A stretch of 64,000 nucleotides of DNA, from contig CAVRJN010000002.1 in assembly GCA_963721585.1 (NCBI GenBank), positions 62,001-126,000 on the forward strand, read 5' to 3'. The position numbers and the translations under genes are program-made. Origin of the DNA: Bog-473 sp963721585 (GTDB taxonomy: Bacteria; Actinomycetota; Acidimicrobiia; Acidimicrobiales; RAAP-2). Under the pieces are notes generated by a model that ran no database searches, was not told the DNA's origin, and worked only from the letters and a program-made list of their open reading frames with translations. The stretch's first letter is position 1. Each line of letters opens with the position of its first letter. Below, one piece after another: positions 8,911 through 18,894 of this stretch.

Positions 8911-9552
8911 ATGACTCGCTGGACGTTCGGCGTCGCTCCGCTCCCACAGACGATGCGCGCCGCGTCGCTGTTGCGTCGCATCACGAGCTTGACGCTCGCG
9001 CTCGAAATCGAGGACGACCAGGTCGAACGTCTCATCATCGATTTGGAACGGTGTGAGGCCGCCCTGCGCCAACGCGTGCCGCCCGACTCGGGGCCTCGGG
9101 TGGGCGACGCCGCGTCCGGCGACGGGCGGGTGTATCTCGACCACGCCTTCGACATCGGTGCCTACAACCCGTGCGTTCCCGAGTACACGATCGAGGTCGA
9201 GGGTGACCGGGCGCAGGGAACCGTCACCTTTCCCATCGCCTACGAAGGGCCACCGGGTCTGGTGCACGGAGGATTCCTGGCCGTCTTCTTCGATTGCGTC
9301 GTGCAACACCACAATTGCGAGCTGGGTCTGGCCGGCAAGACCACGTCGCTCCTGCTGACGTATCGGCGCCCGACCCCGCTCCTCACCGAGCTGACGTTCG
9401 TGCTCGACCGCTCGGTCGGGGACGACCGCATCCGCACCCTCGGCACTCTCTCGCAGGGCGACAAGGTGGTCTGCCAGGCGGAGGTCGGCGCCATCGCGGG
9501 CGTGCGGGCCAACCTGCCCGAGGTCTCGCCTCGCCAGGCGGTCACGACGTGA
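8911..9552 (+). CDS. PaaI-like hotdog-fold thioesterase
   Basis: A 213-residue protein. The C-terminal half (about residues 95-205) has the hotdog pattern, with YEGPPGLVHGGFLAVFFD containing the HGG motif and the following long helix. The N-terminal half is unassigned but predicted soluble. It probably hydrolyses an acyl-CoA. Its stop forms a GTGA overlap with the following ligase, so hydrolysis and ligation of similar thioesters are encoded side by side. Family assignment is by motif and is fairly secure; the substrate is unknown. Confidence 0.82.
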   Translation: MTRWTFGVAPLPQTMRAASLLRRITSLTLALEIEDDQVERLIIDLERCEAALRQRVPPDSGPRVGDAASGDGRVYLDHAFDIGAYNPCVPEYTIEVEGDRAQGTVTFPIAYEGPPGLVHGGFLAVFFDCVVQHHNCELGLAGKTTSLLLTYRRPTPLLTELTFVLDRSVGDDRIRTLGTLSQGDKVVCQAEVGAIAGVRANLPEVSPRQAVTT

Positions 9553-11181
9553 CATCTGCGCAGATCGAGGCCGGCGACGGGCTCCCCCTGACGATCCCGG
9601 CGCTGCTCAGGAGCCGCACCGACGCGGAGCCGGACCGTGTGCTCCTGGCTGTCGACGACGGCGTGCTGACCTATGGCGTCGCCTCCCGCCAGTCGGCGGA
9701 GTTGTCGCGGGGATTGTTGGCGGCCGGTATCGGTCCGAACAGTCGGGTCGCCCTTCTCTTCCCGAACGGGCCCGAATTCGTCGTCTCCTGGTTGGCACTG
9801 GCCCGCATCGGCGCGGTGAGCGTCCCTCTGAGCACCTTCTCCACCAGCCCCGAGCTGGTCGGCCTCCTGCGTGGGGCCGACGTCACCTTGCTTCTGAGCA
9901 CACCCGGCTACAGATCACAGGACTACGTGGCGAGTCTCTCCGCCGGCATAGAGGCGCTCGACCTGGCCGCGCCACCGCCACTTCTGGCTGAGGCGGCGCC
10001 TTCGCTGCGGCGGATCGTCTTCGCGTTCGACGGGCCCGTTGGCGAGGGCATCGACGCCGGCTGGACACTCGACGGCCTCCTTGCCACGGCGTCCTCCGTC
10101 AAGACCGATGTGCTGGCGGCGGCCGAGCTCGCCGTGACGCCCGCCGATCCGATGGTCATCGTGCACACCTCGGGGTCCACGAGCGAGCCGAAGGGTGTCA
10201 TCCACAACCACGGCGCGCTGATCCGGCATCTGGACAACCTGAACCAACTCCGCCGGTACGACCGCAGCGAGATCCTCTTCTCGAACTCGCCGTTCTTCTG
10301 GATCGGCGGGTTCGCCTATGCCCTTCTGGGGACGCTCGTCGCCGGGGCCACCCTGGTCTGCGCCAACGCGCCCCATGCCGGAGACGTGCTCGATGTGCTC
10401 GAGCGCGAGCGCCCCACCATGGTCAACGGGTTTGCGGCCTCGGTGGCCCACGTGGCGGAGGATCCGACGTTCGCCTCGCGGGACCTCACGTCCATCCGTC
10501 GAGGCAATCTCTTTCCGATCATGCCGGCGAGTGCGCGACCGACCGACCCCGAGCTGCATCACGCCATGCTCGGCATGACGGAAGCGGGCAGCGTCTGCCT
10601 GGCCAGCGACGACGAGTCCGAGCAGCCCGAGCACCGCCGAGGCTCGTTCGGGCAACCCGTTCCCGGCTTCGAGGCGAAGGTCGTCGGCCCCGGCGGCGCG
10701 CCGTGCGCGACCGGTGAGGCCGGCGTGCTCGCGTTCCGCGGCCCCTTCCTCATGGAGGGCTACGACGGGCGAGAACGGCACGAGACGTTCGACGATGACG
10801 ACTGGTTCCACACCGGAGACCTGGTCACGGTCGACGACGACGGCTTCTTCTACTTCCGGGGTCGGGAGAGCGACATGATCAAGACGGCCGGGGCCAACGT
10901 CTCGCCGCGTGAGGTCGAGGCCGCCATCCTCGAAGTCAGCGGCCTGGTTGCCCACGTGGTCGGCATCGACGACGAGGCCCGGGGCCAGCTCGTCGGCGGC
11001 GCTGGTGCGCGCACCCGACGGAAGCGTGGACGTCGACGACCTCCGGGCACGCCTGCGGGGTCGGCTCTCGGCCTACAAGGTGCCTCGCCGTGTCGTCGCG
11101 GTCCCGGCTGAGAAGGTGCCGATGATGTCGAGCGGCAAGCTCGACCTGCAGGCGCTCAAGGAGCTCATCAGTGGAGCCTGA
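9549..11181 (+). CDS. AMP-binding acyl-CoA synthetase, frameshifted as sequenced
   Basis: Start GTG 9549, overlapping the thioesterase stop. The frame is intact through the P-loop HTSGSTSEPKG, the GMTEAGS adenylate motif and HTGDLVTVDDDG, up to QLV at 10994. The natural C-terminus (AALVRAPDGSVDVDD through PMMSSGKLDLQAL, with the catalytic Lys) continues in another frame up to the TGA at 11179-11181. One extra G at about 10995 explains the break, and removing it gives 543 residues. The next gene starts at 11171 inside the repaired tail, which supports the longer product. It is a tandem paralogue of the next ligase. Confidence 0.88.
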
Positions 11182-12736
11182 GGCCAAGACGATCCCCGCC
11201 CTTCTGGCCCGCCGAGCCACGCGCGACCGCGATCTGCAGGCCCTGGTCACGCTCGACGAGGCAGTGACGTATGCCGAGATCGACGACATGAGCGCCGCCC
11301 TGGCGGCCCGGCTCGTGGCCGACGGTGTGGTCAAGGGGGACCGGGTTGGCCTGTTGGCGCCGAACGGAATCCAATGGGCGGCTATCGGGTTCGCCGTCAT
11401 GCGGATCGGTGCGGTGCTCGTTCCCCTCAGCACCCTGCTGCGACCACCGGAATTGTTGGCGCAGCTCACCACGGCCAACGTGTCGCACCTGGTGACGGCG
11501 GCGGAGTTCCGCGGCCGGCGCTACCTCGACGAGCTCGAAGAGGCCAGTCCGGGACTCCGCGCGGCCCTCGGCGCCGGAACGCGTCACCCGGCGGCACCGT
11601 CGTTGCGCCGGGTCTGGACGACAGACGGCGTCCCCGCCGCCGGAGTGCCGCTCAGCCTGGTGCGCGCCCTCGAGGAGCGCGTGCGGCCGGCCGACGACCT
11701 GGTCGTGCTCTTCACCTCGGGATCCCGGGGAGCGCCCAAGGGCGTCATCCACACCCATGGGGCAGCGTTGCGTGCGGTCGCATCGGGACTCGAGGCCCGT
11801 TGCATCGGACCGGGCGAGCGCCTCTACATCCCGATGCCCTTCTTCTGGACCGGCGGCTTCGGGCAGGGCCTTCTGACCGCGCTGGTCGCCGGCGCCACCT
11901 TGCTGACCGAAGCCGAGCCCGAACCGGCGTCAACGCTCGAGCTCCTCCAACGCGAGCGAGCGACTCTGTTCCGTGGCTGGCCGGATCAGGCGGCTCGACT
12001 GGCTGCGCAGCCGGGTTTCGCCGACGCGGACCTGTCCTCGTTGCGGGACGGGAGCTTGGCCGGCGTCCTTCCTCCCGAGCGACGTCCGGACTCCGGGGCC
12101 CGGGCCAATCTCTTCGGCATGACCGAATCGTTCGGTCCTTACTGTGGTGACCGGCTGGACCGGGACCTGCCCCCGGACAAGTTCGGTAGCTCCGGCCGGC
12201 CTTTCGACGGTGTCGAGGTGCGCATCGTCGATCCTGAGTCGGGTCGGGTCGTTCCCGCCGGCGAGCAGGGGGAGATCTGGTTGCGTGGCGACCACCTGCT
12301 GCGGGCCATCTGCGGGCGGCTCCGATCCTCCGTCTTCACGCAAGATGGGTCGTATCCGACGAGGGACCTGGGCCGGCTCGATGCCGACGGCTACCTCTGG
12401 TACTCGGGCCGCCTCGACGACATGGTGAAGGTCAAGGGCGCCAGCGTCTATCCGTCCGAGGTGGAAGCCGCACTGCGCTCCGTCGACGACGTCAGTCAGG
12501 CCTTCGTCGTCGAGGTGTCCGACAACGGGGCACCGCGCGAGATAGGAGCGCTCGTGATCACCGATGCCTCCATCGAAGACGTGCGCGGCGCGGTCAAGTC
12601 CCGACTCAGCGCGTTCAAGGTGCCGACTCGATGGCTCCTGACGAAAGACCCCGACGTCGTCCCGATGATGGCGTCGGGGAAGGTCGACAAACCTGCGCTG
12701 CAGCGGCTTCTGCTCTCGGAAGCCGTACTGGCGTGA
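11171..12736 (+). CDS. AMP-binding acyl-CoA synthetase
   Basis: A 521-residue ANL ligase. The start is the GTG at 11171, 11 bases inside the end of the preceding ligase. The P-loop is FTSGSRGAPKG, the adenylate motif NLFGMTESFG, and the C-terminal Lys motif MMASGKVDKPAL. The two adjacent ligases share the N-terminal IPALL, LLAPNG/LLFPNG and IGAVxVPLST segments, so they probably arose by tandem duplication and then specialised. Length and motifs are complete. Confidence 0.93.
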   Translation: MEPEAKTIPALLARRATRDRDLQALVTLDEAVTYAEIDDMSAALAARLVADGVVKGDRVGLLAPNGIQWAAIGFAVMRIGAVLVPLSTLLRPPELLAQLTTANVSHLVTAAEFRGRRYLDELEEASPGLRAALGAGTRHPAAPSLRRVWTTDGVPAAGVPLSLVRALEERVRPADDLVVLFTSGSRGAPKGVIHTHGAALRAVASGLEARCIGPGERLYIPMPFFWTGGFGQGLLTALVAGATLLTEAEPEPASTLELLQRERATLFRGWPDQAARLAAQPGFADADLSSLRDGSLAGVLPPERRPDSGARANLFGMTESFGPYCGDRLDRDLPPDKFGSSGRPFDGVEVRIVDPESGRVVPAGEQGEIWLRGDHLLRAICGRLRSSVFTQDGSYPTRDLGRLDADGYLWYSGRLDDMVKVKGASVYPSEVEAALRSVDDVSQAFVVEVSDNGAPREIGALVITDASIEDVRGAVKSRLSAFKVPTRWLLTKDPDVVPMMASGKVDKPALQRLLLSEAVLA

Positions 12737-12760
12737 TGCAGGTGCAAGGACGATGAAGGA

Positions 12761-13609
12761 ATGGAGCCACCGTTGAAAGCAATCGATTGCCTCGTCAATG
12801 TCGACTTTGCGGATCAGAAGCAGCCCGAATGGATGGTGCGGGTGAAGGAGGACTACTTCAAAGGGGGGGACTCCTTCTTCAAGAGCCCGGAGCTGCCCGA
12901 ATTGCTCGAGGACATGGACGCCAACGGGGTCGAGCGGGCCATCCTCATCACGAAGGCGAGTGGCCCCGAGGACAGGGCGCAGCGTTTCGCCGAAGCGGAA
13001 CCCGGTCGCTTCAAGCTGGCGGTGGGCGGGTTCAACCTGCTCCGTCCCATGAAGACCGTGCGCGCCCTCGAGTCGTTCGTGCGCGACCACCCTGTGGCGT
13101 GCGCCACGGTGGGGCCGAGCTTCTGGGGTGATGGCATGTATCCGCCCACCGACCCCGTCTATTACCCCTTGTACACGAAATGTTGTGAGTTGGATCTCCC
13201 GCTCTGCATGAACAGCGGCATCCCCGGACCGCCGATTCCCGGAGAGGTGCAGAACCCGATCTACCTGGACCGGGTCTGCATCCGCTTCCCCGAATTGCGC
13301 CTGTGCATGATTCACGGCGCGGACCCCTGGTGGGACACGGCCATCCGGTTGATGCTGAAGTACAAGAACCTCAGGCTGATGACGTCCGCCTGGTCGCCCA
13401 AAAGGCTTCCCGAGTCCTTGCTCCACTTCATGCGGACCCGTGGCAAGGACCGGATCATCTTCGCCAGCGACTATCCGGTGCTCTCGATGAACCGCTGCCT
13501 GGGGGAGGCGCACGCGCTCGACCTGCCCGAAGACGTTCTGGCGCGCTGGCTGCACGGCAACGCGGAGGCCTTCTTCTTCGCACCGGACGAGGGTTCCGAA
13601 CGCCCCTAG
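12761..13609 (+). CDS. Amidohydrolase family 2 protein with a degenerate metal site
   Basis: A 282-residue TIM-barrel protein related to ACMSD-type decarboxylases and hydrolases. The family C-terminal signature is clear (RIIFASDYPVLS, about residues 230-241), as is MIHGADPWW. The N-terminal metal motif normally reads D-x-H-x-H, but here it is AIDCLVNVDF, without either histidine. It may therefore use a different metal arrangement or be non-catalytic. The ATG at 12761 is preceded by AAGGA. A paralogue follows after 83 bases. Confidence 0.85.
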   Translation: MEPPLKAIDCLVNVDFADQKQPEWMVRVKEDYFKGGDSFFKSPELPELLEDMDANGVERAILITKASGPEDRAQRFAEAEPGRFKLAVGGFNLLRPMKTVRALESFVRDHPVACATVGPSFWGDGMYPPTDPVYYPLYTKCCELDLPLCMNSGIPGPPIPGEVQNPIYLDRVCIRFPELRLCMIHGADPWWDTAIRLMLKYKNLRLMTSAWSPKRLPESLLHFMRTRGKDRIIFASDYPVLSMNRCLGEAHALDLPEDVLARWLHGNAEAFFFAPDEGSERP

Positions 13610-13692
13610 CCGCCGGCCGTCGGAAAGCGTTACTGTACGAGGGGGAAAACGTCACTACCCACCGAAGTCGCAGATCAGAAGGGCCGTTCAGC

Positions 13693-14871
13693 ATGGATAC
13701 GAGGCCGATAGACGCCGACAACCACTACTACGAGTCGCTCGATGCCTTCACCCGGCACCTCGACAAGAAGTTCCGCGACCGCGGCGTCAAGCCGGTCCAG
13801 TCGGGCAAGCACTACGAGCTCCTCATGGGGGGCACGGTCAACCGGTTCATCCCGAACCCGACGTTCGATCCCATCATCGTGCCGGGCTGCATGGACCCGC
13901 TCTTCCGCGGGCGGATCCCCGAGGGGGTGGACCCGCGCAGCCTCCTGCAGGTCGAGCCGCTGCGCGCCGAGTACCAGGACCGCGACCAGCGCCTCGCGGT
14001 GATGGACGAGCAAGGTCTCGGTGCCGCGCTGCTCTTCCCGACCTTGGGCTGTGGCGTGGAGGAGGGGTTGCGCAACGACATCGACGCCACCATGGCTTCG
14101 ATCTCGGCCTTCAACCGGTGGTTGGAGGAGGACTGGGGCTTCGACTACGAGCACCGGATCCTCGCCGCCCCCATGCTCTCCCTGGCGGACCCGGAGGCGG
14201 CCGTGGCCGAGGTCGAGTCCCTGATTGCGCGCGGGGCGCGGCTCGTGCACGTCCGGCCCGCTCCGGTCCCGGGGCCCAATGGGACAGGCCGCTCGCTGGG
14301 GGACAAGTCACACGATCCGGTCTGGGCCAGGCTGGCTGAGGCATCGGTCCCCGTGGCGTTCCATCTCGGCGACAGTGGCTACAACCGGTTCCTCGCCGCG
14401 GGGTGGGGCGCGAGCTCGAGCTTCGAGGGATTCGGCAACACGGACATCCTGAGCAGGATCCTCGTGTCGGACCGGGCCATTCACGACACCATTGCGTCAC
14501 TCATCATCCACAAGGTCTTCAAGCGGCACCCCACGCTGCGGGTGGCCAGCATCGAGAACGGGTCGGACTGGATGGCGCTGCTGGTGAAGCGGTTGCGCAA
14601 GCAACGCAACCAGACGCCGTGGGTCTTCGTGGAGGACCCACTGGACACACTGCGCAAGCACGTGTGGGTCACGCCCTACCTCGAAGAAGACCTGCAGGCG
14701 TTGGCGGAGCTGATCGGGGTGGAGCGCATCCTCTTCGGTTCCGACTGGCCCCACGGCGAGGGTGTCTCGAGTCCTCTCGACTTCACCAAGGAGCTCGGTG
14801 GTTTCAACGAGTCCGACGCGCAGAAGATCATGCACGACAACTGCGAGGAACTCCTGGGGTCGCCTGCATGA
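13693..14871 (+). CDS. Amidohydrolase family 2 protein
   Basis: A 392-residue amidohydrolase-2 protein. ATG 13693 is chosen because PIDADNHYYE, the usual N-terminal strand of the family, starts at residue 5; the open frame further upstream is a shadow of the previous gene. Landmarks are AFHLGDSGYN, HPTLRVASIENG and the terminal FGSDWPHGEG with the catalytic Asp. It is the likely active partner of the degenerate upstream paralogue. The stop overlaps the start of the acyl-CoA dehydrogenase (ATGA). Confidence 0.91.
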   Translation: MDTRPIDADNHYYESLDAFTRHLDKKFRDRGVKPVQSGKHYELLMGGTVNRFIPNPTFDPIIVPGCMDPLFRGRIPEGVDPRSLLQVEPLRAEYQDRDQRLAVMDEQGLGAALLFPTLGCGVEEGLRNDIDATMASISAFNRWLEEDWGFDYEHRILAAPMLSLADPEAAVAEVESLIARGARLVHVRPAPVPGPNGTGRSLGDKSHDPVWARLAEASVPVAFHLGDSGYNRFLAAGWGASSSFEGFGNTDILSRILVSDRAIHDTIASLIIHKVFKRHPTLRVASIENGSDWMALLVKRLRKQRNQTPWVFVEDPLDTLRKHVWVTPYLEEDLQALAELIGVERILFGSDWPHGEGVSSPLDFTKELGGFNESDAQKIMHDNCEELLGSPA

Positions 14872-16184
14872 GCGACGATGCCGCAACGTCGACGACGGCG
14901 CCGGCGCCGGCCGAGGCTCGCCCGAACGCAGGACTGTGGGACGAGGTCCAGACGTGGCTCACTGAGAACTGGGACGCGGATCGCTCGGTCGATGCATGGT
15001 GGAAGTTGGTTGCCGCCGCCGGGTGGACCGCCCCGCATTTCGCGCCGGAGCAGGGCGGCCGGGGTCTCCCGCGCCGCGTCGTCCGCACGGTGCGCTCCGG
15101 GTTCAAGTCGTTCGGCGCGCTCCGACCGCCCGGCGGCCTCGGCCTGCTCATGGCCGCGCCGACGATCCTGACGCACGGGACGCCCGAACAGATCGACCGG
15201 CTGGTGCCGTCCATCCTCAATGGACAGGTGGCGTGGTGCCAGCTCTTCAGCGAGCCAGGGGCGGGCTCCGATCTCGCCGGGCTCACCACCCGGGCCACCC
15301 GAGACGGCGACAAGTGGGTCATCCGGGGGCAGAAGGTCTGGTCCAGCCAAGCGGTGGGCGCCGACTACGGCATGCTGCTGGCCCGCACGAACTTCGACGT
15401 TCCAAAACACCAGGGCATCTCCTGGTTCGCCTTCCCGCTGGATCAGCCCGGCGTGACCGTCCGGCCGCTCCGCGAAATGACCGGTGACGCCGTCTTCAAC
15501 GAGATCTTCCTTGACGATGCGGTGTGTGACGACGGCGACCTCATCGGCGGCCTGGACAACGGGTGGTCCGTGACCCAGACCACCTTGCACTTCGAGCGCA
15601 CCGGCATCGGTGCGGGCGGCATCCACGCCGGCTTTCCCGAACCGGGTCGCCGCGGCGGCATGCTCGGCCGGAGCGCCGGCGATGCCGCACGCGAGGAGCC
15701 CGAGGATGCGAAGCTCACCCTGGGGTACGAGGACGTAGTCGAACTGGCCCGGACGTTCGACCGGACGGCTGACCCGATGATCCGACAACAGCTCGCCCGT
15801 CTGTACGCGTTCAGCGAGACCGGGATGTGGAATGCGCAGCGGGGCAAGGCAGAGGCGAAGCGCGGTGGGGGGCAGGCCGTGGCCAGCACCGGCAAGCTGA
15901 GCCAGACCCGGATCGTCAAGCTCGCCGCCGGCCTGGCCACTGAGATCGCAGGCCCTCACGGATTGCTCTGGGGCCCCACCGCCGTCGAAGGCGGCACCGT
16001 GAGCAAGGCGATGGTGTTCTCTGCGGCCTCCTCCATCTACGGCGGCACCGACGAGATTCATCACAACATCATCGCCGAACGGACTCTCGGGTTGCCCCGC
16101 GAGCCGGCACCCGATCGCGATCGACCGTTCGGCGAGGTGCTGCGGGCCCAAGCACCGGTCAGTGGATCCACGACTCCGGCGTAG
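14868..16184 (+). CDS. Acyl-CoA dehydrogenase
   Basis: A 438-residue flavoprotein of the acyl-CoA dehydrogenase fold. The FAD/substrate signature LFSEPGAGSDLAG, the KVWSSQA motif and the C-terminal GGTDEIHHNIIAERTLGLPRE are present. The position that holds the catalytic Glu in medium-chain enzymes (Y-E-G-T) reads Y-G-G-T. The base must lie elsewhere, or the protein works with a partner subunit as in steroid FadE heterotetramers. ATG 14868 overlaps the upstream stop. Linkage to amidohydrolases and a ligase suggests beta-oxidation of an unusual acyl-CoA. Confidence 0.91.
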   Translation: MSDDAATSTTAPAPAEARPNAGLWDEVQTWLTENWDADRSVDAWWKLVAAAGWTAPHFAPEQGGRGLPRRVVRTVRSGFKSFGALRPPGGLGLLMAAPTILTHGTPEQIDRLVPSILNGQVAWCQLFSEPGAGSDLAGLTTRATRDGDKWVIRGQKVWSSQAVGADYGMLLARTNFDVPKHQGISWFAFPLDQPGVTVRPLREMTGDAVFNEIFLDDAVCDDGDLIGGLDNGWSVTQTTLHFERTGIGAGGIHAGFPEPGRRGGMLGRSAGDAAREEPEDAKLTLGYEDVVELARTFDRTADPMIRQQLARLYAFSETGMWNAQRGKAEAKRGGGQAVASTGKLSQTRIVKLAAGLATEIAGPHGLLWGPTAVEGGTVSKAMVFSAASSIYGGTDEIHHNIIAERTLGLPREPAPDRDRPFGEVLRAQAPVSGSTTPA

Positions 16185-16228
16185 TCCTCGTCGGACAGAC
16201 GCGGACGACGCCCAGACCCTGCGCCGCA

Positions 16229-17818
16229 ATGACAAGGGCTGAACCAGCGACACGACCCGCGTCTCCGACGGTTGCTGAGGCACCCGGGTCGCTGGTCGAA
16301 CTCGTGGCGTACCGAGCACGTGAGGCGCCGCAGGCGTTGCTGGTCGCCGACGATCGAGACCGGTGCTTGACGGCGCTGGAATTCCATCAGGAATGCGCCC
16401 GGGTCGCCGCGAACCTCACGGACCTCGAGGTCGGGGCCGGGCAGCTCGTGTCCTGGATCATGCCGACCGGGATCGACGCCCTTCTCGTCATGGTGGGGCT
16501 TTCTACGGTGGGAGCGGTGCAGAACCCGATCATCCCCATGTACGGCGCGCGCGAGATCGGCCACATCTTCCGTGAGGCGTCCGTCGATGTCGTGATCTCC
16601 GTGCAGTCGCACCGGAGCACGGACTACGGGGCGATGATCCCCGGCCTGGTCGATGCTGCATCGGACCGGCCCCGCGTGATCGATGTCGAGGCGGTTCTGG
16701 CGGAGCACCCACCACCGGCACCCGCCGTCGAACCTGCGACGCGATCCACGGTCGCGGCGAGCGGTGCGCAATGGGTCTTCTACACGTCGGGATCGACAGG
16801 GCTGCCCAAGGGCGTGCTGCACTCGGACGAGACGCTCTCCTCCGTCGCGCGCGCAATGGCCGAACGCCTCATGATGACGCCGACGGATCGGAGCGGGATC
16901 GCATTCCCGATCGCTCATATCGGCGGCCCGATCAACCTGATGGCGGCCCTCATCTCGGGGTCTGCCCTGATCCTGCTGGAGAAATTCGAGGCCAGAGAGG
17001 CGTGCGGCGTGCTGGCCCGGCACGGCGTCACCATGGCGGGGTCGGGAACGGCGTTCCATCTCGGGTATCTCGACATCCAACGAGAACGACCGGCCGTCCC
17101 TCTCTTCCCGGAGCTCCGGTGCTGTCCGGGAGGCGGCGCTCCCAAGCCCACAGGGCTGCACGACAGAGTGAAGGACGCGCTCGGCGGGGCTGGGATCGTG
17201 TCCGGCTGGGGCTTGACGGAAGCTCCGGTCCTGACCATGGGTTCACCCGTCGACCCCGATCGCAAGCTGTCTGAAACCGAGGGTCGGGCGCTGGACGGCG
17301 TCCGTCTCAAGGTCGTCGCATCGGACGGGTCGGCGGCGGCGAGCGGAACACCAGGTGAGCTCCGTGCCAAGGCACCGCAGATGATGCTCGGGTACGTCGA
17401 CGCACGCCTCGAGCGCGAAGCCTTCGACGACGACGGCTATCTCAGGACCGGGGACCTGGGAACGGTCGACTCGAGTGGGTATGTCCGGATTACCGGCAGG
17501 TTGAAGGATGTCGTCATCCGGAACGGCGAGAATGTGAGCACGGCCGAGGTCGAGATCCTCTTGCGGGCGATCAGCGATGTGGCCGACGCTGCGGTCATCG
17601 GGCTGCCCGATGACCGGACCGGCGAGAGGGTGTGTGCGGTACTCGCAATGGCTCCGGGGAGGCCGCAGCTCCAAGTCAGTGCAGTGAACCGCTTGCTCCA
17701 GGAGAGTGGCCTGAGGCGGATCGCCTGGCCCGAACAAGTGGAATGCGTCGCGTCGCTCCCGCGCACACCGGCCGGGAAGATCGACAAGGCGGCGCTGGTC
17801 ACACAGTTCTCGTCCTGA
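16229..17818 (+). CDS. AMP-binding acyl-CoA synthetase
   Basis: A 529-residue ANL ligase beginning at ATG 16229. The P-loop is FYTSGSTGLPKG (about residues 182-193), the adenylate motif SGWGLTEAP, the hinge RTGDLGTVDSSG, and the C-terminal Lys motif RTPAGKIDKAAL. This is the last gene of the plus-strand catabolic block. It ends nine bases from a convergent gene, with no obvious terminator hairpin between them. Confidence 0.93.
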   Translation: MTRAEPATRPASPTVAEAPGSLVELVAYRAREAPQALLVADDRDRCLTALEFHQECARVAANLTDLEVGAGQLVSWIMPTGIDALLVMVGLSTVGAVQNPIIPMYGAREIGHIFREASVDVVISVQSHRSTDYGAMIPGLVDAASDRPRVIDVEAVLAEHPPPAPAVEPATRSTVAASGAQWVFYTSGSTGLPKGVLHSDETLSSVARAMAERLMMTPTDRSGIAFPIAHIGGPINLMAALISGSALILLEKFEAREACGVLARHGVTMAGSGTAFHLGYLDIQRERPAVPLFPELRCCPGGGAPKPTGLHDRVKDALGGAGIVSGWGLTEAPVLTMGSPVDPDRKLSETEGRALDGVRLKVVASDGSAAASGTPGELRAKAPQMMLGYVDARLEREAFDDDGYLRTGDLGTVDSSGYVRITGRLKDVVIRNGENVSTAEVEILLRAISDVADAAVIGLPDDRTGERVCAVLAMAPGRPQLQVSAVNRLLQESGLRRIAWPEQVECVASLPRTPAGKIDKAALVTQFSS

Positions 17819-17827
17819 CGGATCCTT

Positions 17828-18784
17828 CTACGCAACCGCTGCCGAGACCGCGGCCGCGTTCTCGAGGTACGGCCAGGCCACGTCGCGGGGTATCCCGCCG
17901 ACCAGGGGCTGCAGTCCGAGCGCGTTGCCCCTGGCAATGAGGTCGCGAGCTTCGGCAGGAGTGATGATCTGATAGGCGCCCTTCTCAGCGGCCAACTCGG
18001 CGACCGTCGGTGCTCGTGAGATGGAAACGGTGCCCTCCCGGTGGGCGTTCCAACCTGAGTAACTGAGGGCGTCGAGAAGCAAATACTCGCCGATATCGGC
18101 CCAGGCGCGCTCGGGGTCGTCGGCGACGAACACGGTGTTCGGCACCCCCGCCGGCGCGAAGAAGCAACCGGGCGCCGCATCCCCGCCCTCGGCGCGGTAG
18201 GCCTCCTCGAGCGTGGTGTCGTGCGACTCGGCCATGAACATGAGGCCGAGCCGCCCTGCCCGCCGCGCCGCCACTTCCGTGCCACCGCCGTAAGCGAGCA
18301 TCGGACCGCCCGGCGTGAAGGGCAGTGGTGTCACCCGCACCGGGCGCCCGTCCACGTCGATTTCCTCGCCGGTCCACAGGCGCTGCAGCAGCCCGATGCG
18401 TTCTTCGACCAGGCGTCCCCGACCGCGGCGGGCGACACCGAACATGTCGAACTCCTCGTCCCGGTATCCGATACCGACGACGTAGGACACCCGGCCGCGG
18501 CTGATCAGGTCGACGACGGCGAGGTCTTCGGCCAGCTTCACGGGCTCGTACAGCGCGAGGAGCAGCGCGGCGACCGTGATCGGCAGCGTGCTCGTCCTCG
18601 CCGCGATGGCGGCGGCGAGCGGGACCGGCGACGGGAGGTAGCCGTCATCAGAGCCGTGGTGCTGGCTCAGGATGGCCGCCAGCGCGCCGTGGTCCTCGGC
18701 CCAGGCGCACATGTCGATGGTCGCTGCGTACAGGTCGGCCCGCGCCGCCGCTTCCTGCCTGGCGGACCGCTGGGAGAAGCGCAT
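17828..18784 (-). CDS. LLM-class (luciferase-like) flavin/F420-dependent oxidoreductase
   Basis: A 318-residue bacterial-luciferase-fold protein. I start it at the ATG at 18784 (MRFSQ); a longer in-frame ATG at 18829 adds residues unlike the family. The N-terminal LSQHHGSDDGYLPSP and the LAEDLAVVDLISRGR signature are typical, followed by VVGIGYRDEEF. It would oxidise an alcohol or hydroxylate a substrate with F420 or FMNH2 in the cytoplasm. It is divergent from the following alpha/beta hydrolase gene across a 110-base gap. Confidence 0.9.
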   Translation of the reverse strand: MRFSQRSARQEAAARADLYAATIDMCAWAEDHGALAAILSQHHGSDDGYLPSPVPLAAAIAARTSTLPITVAALLLALYEPVKLAEDLAVVDLISRGRVSYVVGIGYRDEEFDMFGVARRGRGRLVEERIGLLQRLWTGEEIDVDGRPVRVTPLPFTPGGPMLAYGGGTEVAARRAGRLGLMFMAESHDTTLEEAYRAEGGDAAPGCFFAPAGVPNTVFVADDPERAWADIGEYLLLDALSYSGWNAHREGTVSISRAPTVAELAAEKGAYQIITPAEARDLIARGNALGLQPLVGGIPRDVAWPYLENAAAVSAAVA

Positions 18785-18894
18785 CGTGAACACCCGTGAT
18801 GCGTAGCACGGCCCCCGCGGAGGCCTCAAGCCTCGGACACGTCGTATCCTCGTGCATGCCGCCCTGGGGCGGCGTCGATCCAGGGAGGTTCACC

